From Roseicyclus sp. (lineage in GTDB: Bacteria > Pseudomonadota > Alphaproteobacteria > Rhodobacterales > Rhodobacteraceae), in contig JAGYLB010000001.1 of NCBI GenBank assembly GCA_018401055.1, positions 1 through 5,663 of the forward strand: a DNA stretch of 5,663 nt, written 5' to 3'. Below, piece by piece: positions 1-4,939 of this stretch; within the stretch, counting starts at the first letter, position 1; the number at the start of each line of letters is the position of its first letter. Below the pieces are notes generated by a model, which was not told the DNA's origin, ran no database searches, and saw nothing but the letters and a program-made list of their open reading frames with translations. Position numbers and translations under genes: made by a program.

Positions 1-87
1 GCGCGGCGTGTTGCGGTTGATCAGCAGGGCTTGAAGCTCAGCGCGGTCGGCGGGGCCAAGGTAAAGGCAGATGTCGGTTCGTCTCAT
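1..87 (-). CDS. IS630-family transposase, N-terminal 29 codons (cut by window edge)
   Basis: Read from the ATG at 87-85 leftward, the frame is open to the window edge and gives 29 residues, starting MRRTDICLYLGPADRAELQ and ending with an NRNTPR motif. The stretch around P-A-D-R-A-E-L-Q and the N-R-N-T-P-R motif match, from memory, the start of IS630-family transposases, just before the first helix-turn-helix that binds the terminal repeats. The DDE catalytic domain is not in the window. No in-frame ATG lies further upstream before the stop at 132-130, so this start is the only good one. GGCGG directly before the ATG is a poor ribosome binding site, which is usual for transposases. The gene is transcribed away from the operon to its right. 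Confidence 0.8.
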   Translation of the reverse strand, partial: MRRTDICLYLGPADRAELQALLINRNTPR

Positions 88-145
88 CCGCCGATCATGC
101 CACGATGCAGCGGCCTTGGGAATCTTATGTCAGGCGGGGACACTA
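1..145 (-). mobile_element. End of an IS630-family insertion sequence (rest lies left of the window)
   Basis: This is the transposase-proximal end of an IS630-type element. The visible transposase start is at 87, and about 56 bases separate it from the proposed tip at 143, a normal leader length for this family. IS630-family elements (Tc1/mariner relatives) are known to insert at TA, often within CTAG, and to duplicate the TA. CTAG occurs at 143-146, so the TA at 144-145 is the natural boundary. Read on the minus strand, the element would begin GTGTCCCCGCCTGACATAAG. The opposite end and its inverted repeat are outside the window, so the boundary is inferred from one side only. The element could be intact or a remnant. 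Confidence 0.65.
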
Positions 146-150
146 GTGTC
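139..150. repeat. 12-base perfect palindrome at the IS boundary
   Basis: GACACTAGTGTC is a perfect inverted repeat centred on the TA at 144-145. It probably arises because the IS tip (GTGTC on the minus strand) abuts a flank that also begins GTGTC after the TA. It may therefore be a by-product of target choice rather than an operator. The two readings cannot be separated from one end of the element. Confidence 0.5.
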
Positions 151-359
151 ACATCGGAGTTTCCAGAAAGAGCTCGACGCCGGCCGCAATGCGCTTTCGT
201 TTGAATGCAGACCGATCGCGGCGGGTGTAACCGCATGATTGTCCGTGCTGATCTTTTGCGGCCGGGTTCTGGGAATGCCTGACTTCGCACGCGCTACTGC
301 CATCCCTGTCCCCGGGGTTCCCGAAAACCAATGCATCACACAAAGCTGTAAAATTACCG

Positions 360-388
360 TTCACTTTCGTGCTTATTATGTTATACAA
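360..388 (+). promoter_or_regulatory. Candidate sigma-70-type promoter of the operon
   Basis: TTCACT (360-365, four of six to TTGACA) and TATACA (383-388, four of six to TATAAT) are 17 bases apart, in the only A/T-rich stretch before the first gene. A transcript would start near 395, leaving a leader of about 35 bases before the ATG at 429. An alternative -10, TATTAT at 374-379, is closer to consensus but has no matching -35. The TGT-N3-ACA dyad at 379-387 overlaps the -10, where a repressor could act. Alphaproteobacterial promoters are poorly predicted by eye, so this is tentative. Confidence 0.3.
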
Positions 389-418
389 CTCGCAGAAACC
401 GCAAATGTGCATTGCCGC

Positions 419-422
419 AGGA
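419..422 (+). promoter_or_regulatory. Ribosome binding site fixing the start at 429
   Basis: AGGA lies six bases before the ATG at 429. The frame is also open further upstream from a GTG at 369, but that codon has no such site and would overlap the candidate -35/-10 region. The ATG at 429 is therefore the better start. Confidence 0.6.
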
Positions 423-428
423 CTGACA

Positions 429-833
429 ATGACCGACCGTTCCACCGTGAGCCACATGAGGTTGATCCGCGATCTTGACGAATCAGGGCGCAGCGTTGGC
501 GATAAGATGCTGCGCTGGTTCGACAACGCCTATCCCCTGGGCTATCACCCGATCCCAGAGATCAGCATCAAGGGCGGCGATGGGCGGCGCGTTCTGATTA
601 TCGGCGGTACCCATGGCGATAAGTTCGAGGGGCCCGCCGCGATCATGCGGCTGGCCCGGAATCTGTCGCCCGAGACGCTAGAGGGTCAGGTCGTGCTGAT
701 CCAGAGCGCCCGTCCGTGCCGCAGACCTTTCCCGGCGACGGGCTGGTTCTCGCCCATACCAGTCGTGGCATGGTGCGACGTGGCGAATTGCTGGGGCAGT
801 TTTTGCGCGATGTTTCAGACGGATCTTGGATGA
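429..833 (+). pseudogene. Succinylglutamate desuccinylase/aspartoacylase-family gene, internally deleted and frameshifted
   Basis: Residues 1 to about 94 read as the N-terminus of a zinc-dependent deacylase of the AstE/AspA family (M14-like fold): IKGGDGRRVLIIGGTHGD, then FEGPAAIMRLARNL, then GQVVLIQSA. After about position 710 this frame becomes an implausible Cys/Trp-rich tail ending at TGA 831-833 (134 residues). The +1 frame (GTG 716 onward) instead carries a credible sequence, TFPGDGLVLAHTSRGMVRRG, resembling the family's C-terminal region. Family members have roughly 330-360 residues, so around 200 are missing, including the central zinc-binding His and the catalytic Glu. In addition, the first zinc-binding motif reads H62-G-D-K65, where the family has H-x-x-E. 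The product cannot be an active deacylase. The TGA overlaps the aldehyde dehydrogenase ATG (ATGA), so the relic may still be translated and pass ribosomes on. The original substrate is unknown; an N-acyl amino acid is likely from the family. Confidence 0.75.
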
Positions 834-2296
834 AGCGGTACACTCATTTCATTTCTGGTTGTTTCAGCGCTGAGACGGATTGTGTGATTGAGAGTGTTGA
901 TCCGGCGACTGGTCGGGTCTGGTCTTTGATTGCCCGCGGTGATGCGGGCGATGCCGACAAGGCGATCCGCGCTGCTGACTGCGCCTTTCGGATAGGCCAA
1001 TGGGCTTCGGCCGATGGTGCCATTCGGTCTGAAGCGCTGGAGCATCTCGCAGATCATCTGGAGGTGCATTGGAAAGAGCTTGTGGACGCCGAAGTCCGCG
1101 ACAACGGTAAGCGCATGGCAGAGGTTTGCGCGCAATTCTCTGACCTGCACATGTGGTATCGGCACTTCGCTGCGCAGGCGCGCAAGCCTTTGGTGGAACC
1201 GCAGACCAACCGGGTGGGCGGCGTTGAAAGCGCTACTCATTTTCTGCCCTATGGCGTGGTCGTGGCGATCACGCCATGGAATTCGCCGCTGATGATCCTG
1301 GCGTGGAAGCTTGGCCCGGCGCTGGCGGCGGGCAACACGGTGGTCGTGAAGCCGTCCGAACTTGCCTCGGCCTCGACGCTGGAATTTGCTGCGCTGGCGC
1401 ATCGGGCGGGTCTGCCGCGTGGGGTGTTGAACGTGGTGACGGGCTTTGGCCATGAGGTGGGCGAGGCACTGGTCCGCCATCCACTGACCCGCAAGGTCAC
1501 CTTTACTGGGTCGGATTCTGGCGGGCGCAAGGTGGCGACGGCGGCGGCGGCGGGCGTCGTGCCGACCACGCTGGAACTTGGCGGCAAGTCGCCGCAGGTG
1601 GTGTTCGCCGATGCCAACATCGACAACGCCGTCAACGGGGTGCTGTCGGGCATTTTTCTGTCAAATGGTCAGACCTGCGTCGCCGGTTCGCGGCTGATTG
1701 TCGAGGTATCCGTGCACGCGGTACTTGTGTCGAGGATCGTTGACCGCGCCCGCCGGCTAAAACTCGGCAATCCGATGGATCCTGCAACGCAAGTGGCACC
1801 GTTGGCCAATGCGGCACATCTGACGAAAGTGCGCGAGATGATCGCGCGGGCGAAGGAAGAAGGCGCAATCTGCCTGTTGGACGGTGTTGCGACGGCGGGC
1901 AACCGCCCCGGTTTTTTCGTCGGCCCAACGGTGTTCGACAATGTGACCCCCGACATGCAGCTTTGGCGTGAAGAGGTGTTCGGCCCAGTGCTGGCCATCA
2001 CCTCGTTCGGCACCGAAGACGAGGCTGTCGCGCTGGCCAACGACACGGATTACGGACTGGCGGGCGGCGTCTGGACCTCGGACCCGGCCAGGGGCGCGCG
2101 CGTGGCGAGCCGGATAGAGGCCGGAACCGTATATGTCAACCATTACCGCAGCGTGGACCCCGGCGCGCCGATCGGCGGGTTGAAACTGTCGGGCTATGGC
2201 CGCGAACTTGGGCCCGACGCGATGAAGGATTTTCTGCAACCCAAATCCGTATGGACGGGGCACACCGCGATGCCGGACCCGTTCCCGGAAGACTGA
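830..2296 (+). CDS. NAD(P)-dependent aldehyde dehydrogenase
   Basis: This 488-residue protein has the normal ALDH superfamily length and is probably cytoplasmic. It would oxidise an aldehyde to a carboxylic acid. Visible landmarks are TPWNSP with the oxyanion Asn (N151), KPSE with the cofactor-binding Lys (K174), FTGS (225-228) at the nucleotide-binding turn, LELGGKSP with the general-base Glu (E249), GQTCVAGSR with the nucleophile Cys (C283), and EEVFGPVL near residues 380-390. All catalytic residues are present. I chose ATG 830 because homologous sequence (FISGCFS, then SVDPATG) begins directly after it. An in-frame GTG at 716 would add 38 residues that belong to the broken upstream gene. 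The ribosome binding site is weak (GGA at 821-823), consistent with coupling through the ATGA overlap. The exact substrate is not readable. Given the Rieske oxygenase 17 bases downstream, an aldehyde released during breakdown of the oxygenase substrate is a reasonable guess. Confidence 0.93.
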   Translation: MKRYTHFISGCFSAETDCVIESVDPATGRVWSLIARGDAGDADKAIRAADCAFRIGQWASADGAIRSEALEHLADHLEVHWKELVDAEVRDNGKRMAEVCAQFSDLHMWYRHFAAQARKPLVEPQTNRVGGVESATHFLPYGVVVAITPWNSPLMILAWKLGPALAAGNTVVVKPSELASASTLEFAALAHRAGLPRGVLNVVTGFGHEVGEALVRHPLTRKVTFTGSDSGGRKVATAAAAGVVPTTLELGGKSPQVVFADANIDNAVNGVLSGIFLSNGQTCVAGSRLIVEVSVHAVLVSRIVDRARRLKLGNPMDPATQVAPLANAAHLTKVREMIARAKEEGAICLLDGVATAGNRPGFFVGPTVFDNVTPDMQLWREEVFGPVLAITSFGTEDEAVALANDTDYGLAGGVWTSDPARGARVASRIEAGTVYVNHYRSVDPGAPIGGLKLSGYGRELGPDAMKDFLQPKSVWTGHTAMPDPFPED

Positions 2297-2302
2297 AATA
2301 AC

Positions 2303-2307
2303 AGGAG
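2303..2307 (+). promoter_or_regulatory. Ribosome binding site of the Rieske oxygenase gene
   Basis: AGGAG lies six bases before the ATG at 2314, in the 17-base gap after the aldehyde dehydrogenase stop. It is the strongest Shine-Dalgarno match in the window, and this is the only gene junction of the operon that is not an overlap. The oxygenase can thus be translated independently of the gene before it. Confidence 0.75.
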
Positions 2308-2313
2308 CCCCGA

Positions 2314-3672
2314 ATGAACACGCCGTTTGATATCCCCACGGGCAATTTCCGCGGTCATGACAGGCAAACTGTCTGGCAGCAAAAACCTGATCCGGAGCTG
2401 AGCGAGGTCGGTCCCGGCACGCCTTGTGGCGAATACATGCGCCGGTTCTGGATGCCGGTCGCGATGACCGATCAGATCAGCGATATGCCTTACCGCATCC
2501 GTGTTCTCGGCGAGGATCTTGTGCTGTTCCGCGAGAAGAAGGAAGGCAAGCTGGGCCTTACGCATCTGCATTGCGCGCATCGAAACATGAGCCTTGAGTT
2601 CGGGATCATCGAGGAAGGCGGCATCCGCTGTTCCTATCACGGCTGGAAATACGGGCTCGACGGCACGGTGCTGGAAACCCCTTGCGAACCGCCCGCCTCC
2701 CAGGTCAGCAAAAAAGCCTGTCTCGGTGCTTATCCGGTTATCGAATACAAGGGCTTGGCGTTTGCCTATCTCGGGCCGAAAGAAACCATACCGCCGTTTC
2801 CGGTCATGGATACATTTGACGAGGACGGTGACGAGATGCTGCCCTCGCTGATCAAATCGCCCTGCAACTGGCTGCAGGTGATGGAGAATGCGTGGGATCC
2901 GTTCCACGTGGTTTATCTGCACACGCTTGCGGTGCGCAGCCAGTTCATCGACGCCTTCGCAGAAATGCCAATGATCGAGTTCCACGAGGGCAAATACGGT
3001 GACTTCTACACGAATGTGCGCCGCGTCGGCGATATCGTGTGGCTGCGCATCCATGACCATATGATGCCGAGCTTCACACAGAACGGGGCGCATTTCCCGG
3101 TGCCGGACAGCCCGCGCTACTTCGGCCGCTGCGGGCTGAGCCGTTGGGTGGTGCCAATCGATGACACCAACACGATGGTCGTGACCTGGCGCCATTTCCG
3201 CGACGGCGACGACCCGCGGGGGCTGACGGACAAATCCAGAGTCGGCTATGGCAAGACCGACTTCTATGGCCAGGATCCGGACCGGTCCTATGAACAACGC
3301 CAGCGTGATCCCGGCGACTATGATGCCTGGGTCAGCCAAGGGCCGATAAACATCCATGCCCGAGAGAATCTCAGCTTCACCGATCGTGGCGTGGCCAAGG
3401 TGCGGCGTATGCTGCGAAACAATATCCGCTCGCTCGCTGCGGGCGTGCCCGTGCCGCATCCCACCGATGGATATGCGGGGGTGCTGCCGACCTATGCTGG
3501 CGACACGATGCTGCGCATTCCGGTACCTGAAGGGCGTGCCGACGCGGCCGTATTGAAGGAGATCTCGTTCAAGGTCGCCGAAATCCTGCGTGCCGGCGAC
3601 GACAAGGCAGGGACAGACCGCAGCCGGTTCATCAAGGCCGCGCTGAAGGATTATGAGGCCAGCTGGCCATGA
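2314..3672 (+). CDS. Rieske non-heme iron oxygenase, alpha subunit (phthalate 4,5-dioxygenase type)
   Basis: This 452-residue protein would hydroxylate or oxidatively demethylate an aromatic or other organic substrate using O2 and electrons from a separate reductase. The N-terminal Rieske domain binds a [2Fe-2S] cluster through C87-x-H89-x16-C106-x2-H109 (motifs CAHRNMSL and RCSYHGWKYG). The catalytic domain carries the mononuclear iron site: N192-x2-D195-x2-H198-x4-H203 in ENAWDPFHVVYLH, with D335 (in GDYDAWVSQGP) as the likely third ligand. The block AWVSQGPI, followed by FTDRGVAKVRRML, resembles the C-terminal part of phthalate 4,5-dioxygenase-type single-component oxygenases. There is no sign of a beta subunit, and length and motifs appear complete. 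Its stop overlaps the next ATG (ATGA, 3669-3672). The reductase is not in the window. The substrate is unknown: annotation as phthalate dioxygenase would rest on subfamily resemblance only. Confidence 0.93.
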   Translation: MNTPFDIPTGNFRGHDRQTVWQQKPDPELSEVGPGTPCGEYMRRFWMPVAMTDQISDMPYRIRVLGEDLVLFREKKEGKLGLTHLHCAHRNMSLEFGIIEEGGIRCSYHGWKYGLDGTVLETPCEPPASQVSKKACLGAYPVIEYKGLAFAYLGPKETIPPFPVMDTFDEDGDEMLPSLIKSPCNWLQVMENAWDPFHVVYLHTLAVRSQFIDAFAEMPMIEFHEGKYGDFYTNVRRVGDIVWLRIHDHMMPSFTQNGAHFPVPDSPRYFGRCGLSRWVVPIDDTNTMVVTWRHFRDGDDPRGLTDKSRVGYGKTDFYGQDPDRSYEQRQRDPGDYDAWVSQGPINIHARENLSFTDRGVAKVRRMLRNNIRSLAAGVPVPHPTDGYAGVLPTYAGDTMLRIPVPEGRADAAVLKEISFKVAEILRAGDDKAGTDRSRFIKAALKDYEASWP

Positions 3673-4313
3673 CACGCGCCCCGATAAATCCCGGTCGTGT
3701 CGACTGGTCGGGCGAAAATCCCGGTATCTATCTGAAGAAAAATGCGGGAGACGCGGCCTATTCGACGCTGGCACTGTTCTTTCGTGTTGTGTTGTCGCCC
3801 CATGGACGCGGCCATGCGGCGATAGTTCTGGGCGCTCCCGACGTGGCTAGGGGCTGGCCGGAGGTGCCCAATCTGATCCTGACCGACAACCAGCGCCTGA
3901 TGCGCTGGATTGTCGAAGGCTGGGTGGCCAAGATGCCGACCTTCGTCGGCAAGCCGGGGCTCGGCGCGATGACTTGGCTCGATTGCGATTCCGTCGAGAA
4001 ACGCCCAGGCGATCTAAAATCGCGCTACAGCGAGACTCTGCGCGGTTCGGGCGTAATGGTTGAGATGGTTTGGCGTGACATGGGGCTGCCATTGCCGGTC
4101 GAAGTGACGCAAGAGAACTCGGCCACCAAGCAGCACGAGATGTATTCGGTGTTTCTGGAAGCGCGGGCCGCCGAGGTTGTCGTGAACGGTACGCCGCTTG
4201 AAGGCGCGGTCGCCGCGCGGCAGTTCTTCGGCCGCACCATGTCGACGGCCTTTTTAGCGTTTTCCGAAACGTGGGTCACGCCGGTGCCTGCGTCACGACA
4301 AGGGGGTGCATGA
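3669..4313 (+). CDS. Unrecognised protein, first of two tandem paralogs
   Basis: I do not recognise the family of this 214-residue protein. It has no signal peptide, membrane segment or Cys-rich cluster, so it is probably a soluble cytoplasmic protein. Alternating hydrophobic stretches such as LALFFRVVLS, VEMVW and AEVVVNG suggest a beta-rich fold. It aligns end to end with the next gene, at about one third identity by eye. Shared motifs are PG-x-VDW-x-GENPGI (residues 8-20), ALFFRV, PNL-x-L-x-DN, RY-x-ET followed by VE-x-VW, VNG, and TAFL-x-FSETW with FSETW at 198-202. The conserved E16, N17, E200 and W202 could form a binding site, but that is inference. The start overlaps the Rieske stop by four bases, so it is translationally coupled to the oxygenase. 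An accessory or partner role in the same pathway is likely; enzymatic activity cannot be claimed. Confidence 0.85.
   Translation: MTRAPINPGRVDWSGENPGIYLKKNAGDAAYSTLALFFRVVLSPHGRGHAAIVLGAPDVARGWPEVPNLILTDNQRLMRWIVEGWVAKMPTFVGKPGLGAMTWLDCDSVEKRPGDLKSRYSETLRGSGVMVEMVWRDMGLPLPVEVTQENSATKQHEMYSVFLEARAAEVVVNGTPLEGAVAARQFFGRTMSTAFLAFSETWVTPVPASRQGGA
4301..4306 (+). promoter_or_regulatory. Ribosome binding site before a double ATG start
   Basis: AGGGGG sits three bases before the ATG at 4310 and six bases before the in-frame ATG at 4313 (sequence ATGATG). Spacing favours 4313, while overlap with the upstream stop (TGA 4311-4313) favours 4310, as at the other junctions. The proteins would differ by one Met only. 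Confidence 0.5.
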
Positions 4314-4939
4314 TGCCGCTGACGGACCCAATCACCCCAGGCGTCGTGGACTGGACCGGCGAAAATCCCGGCATCCTGCTGAAGGCCGGAGACGGCAGCT
4401 TTTCGGCGATGGCGCTGTTCTTCCGCGTGGCTTGGTCGCCGTTGGGCCAAGGTCAGGTGCTGTTGCTCTACGGCACGCCAAGCGCGGCCGAGGGCGCGGA
4501 GGGCGCCCCGAACCTGATGCTGGCCGACAACATGCCGCTGGCCGCCTTCCTCAAGGAAAGCTTCATCGGCAAACTCGCCGCTTTTCGGGCCGCGCCGGCC
4601 TTTGACGGGCTGCCGATCAAGCTGGCGCAGGCGGTCCGCAGCACGGGCGACCCGATGGGGCATCGTTACACCGAAACCGTCTCGGGCGAAGGGCTGACGG
4701 TCGAGCTGGTCTGGGAAGGGCTGGAGCCGCCCAAGGCGCTAGAGCTGACGCCCGATCAGGTTGGTACGGGCGCCCATACCATGTTCACGCTTCTGGTCCC
4801 GGCCCGCGATGCGCAGATCATTGTCAACGGGCAGCGTATGCCGGGCAGCGTGGGCGAAAGGGTGCAGGCGGGCGTCAAGACCACAACAGCTTTTCTCTAC
4901 TTTTCAGAAACCTGGATCATTCCGCCGGAGACCCCATGA
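4310..4939 (+). CDS. Unrecognised protein, second of two tandem paralogs
   Basis: This protein has 209 residues from ATG 4310 (208 from 4313). It is a full-length paralog of the preceding gene with no domain I can name. It keeps PG-x-VDW-x-GENPGI (residues 10-22), ALFFRV, SP-x-G-x-G, APNL-x-L-x-DN, RY-x-ET, VE-x-VW, HTM, IVNG and TAFL-x-FSETW, with FSETW again at 198-202. The middle (about residues 75-115) has diverged most, and a Trp-rich stretch of the first copy (LMRWIVEGW) is replaced by LAAFLKESF. This pattern fits two subunits of a heteromer that share a fold but have specialised. No signal peptide or transmembrane helix is seen. Its stop overlaps the next start (ATGA, 4936-4939). Its constant place between oxygenase and DUF1116 gene would be the key clue to its role if the cluster is conserved elsewhere. 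Confidence 0.87.
   Translation: MMPLTDPITPGVVDWTGENPGILLKAGDGSFSAMALFFRVAWSPLGQGQVLLLYGTPSAAEGAEGAPNLMLADNMPLAAFLKESFIGKLAAFRAAPAFDGLPIKLAQAVRSTGDPMGHRYTETVSGEGLTVELVWEGLEPPKALELTPDQVGTGAHTMFTLLVPARDAQIIVNGQRMPGSVGERVQAGVKTTTAFLYFSETWIIPPETP

Larger units (their letters stand above)
146..428. other. Gene-free stretch between the IS and the operon
   Basis: I see no supported gene here. In the + frame starting at 146 an open tail runs to the TGA at 236-238 (31 codons including the stop). It contains KELDAGRNALSF and could be the C-terminal scrap of a gene cut by the insertion, but I do not recognise it. From about 320 the DNA becomes A/T-richer (330-390), as expected of a promoter region. An 8-base palindrome, CCCCGGGG, lies at 310-317, without the arms or T-run of a terminator. 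TGTTATACA at 379-387 is a small imperfect dyad (TGT-N3-ACA) that could be part of a regulator site. Confidence 0.55.

Noticed and set aside
310..317. CCCCGGGG palindrome considered as a terminator stem
   Set aside because: It has no loop, no extended arms and no following T-run.
239..478. + strand open frame of 79 codons from a TTG
   Set aside because: It overlaps the promoter region and the deacylase start in another frame, uses a weak start codon and shows no recognisable sequence.
149..526. Minus-strand open frame upstream of the operon, considered as a divergent regulator
   Set aside because: No helix-turn-helix or other regulator motif is visible, it overlaps the start of the deacylase relic, and no ribosome binding site supports its start.
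716..829. N-terminal extension of the aldehyde dehydrogenase from GTG 716
   Set aside because: The 38 extra residues resemble the end of the upstream deacylase, not an ALDH N-terminus, and normal ALDH similarity begins right after ATG 830. Kept only as a possible by-product of the deletion.
1536..1554. GGC-repeat run in the aldehyde dehydrogenase
   Set aside because: It encodes an Ala-rich stretch within a helix of a well-conserved enzyme and is ordinary GC-rich coding DNA, not a functional repeat.
815..1653. Minus-strand open frames opposite the aldehyde dehydrogenase (815-1480 and 1249-1653)
   Set aside because: Both are antisense shadows of an intact enzyme gene, with no motifs and no independent start signals.
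2194..3774. Minus-strand open frame of 526 codons opposite the Rieske gene
   Set aside because: It is a shadow of the strongly biased + strand codons. It is rich in Arg, His and Ala, has no recognisable motif, and lies over a gene whose cluster and iron ligands are all in place.
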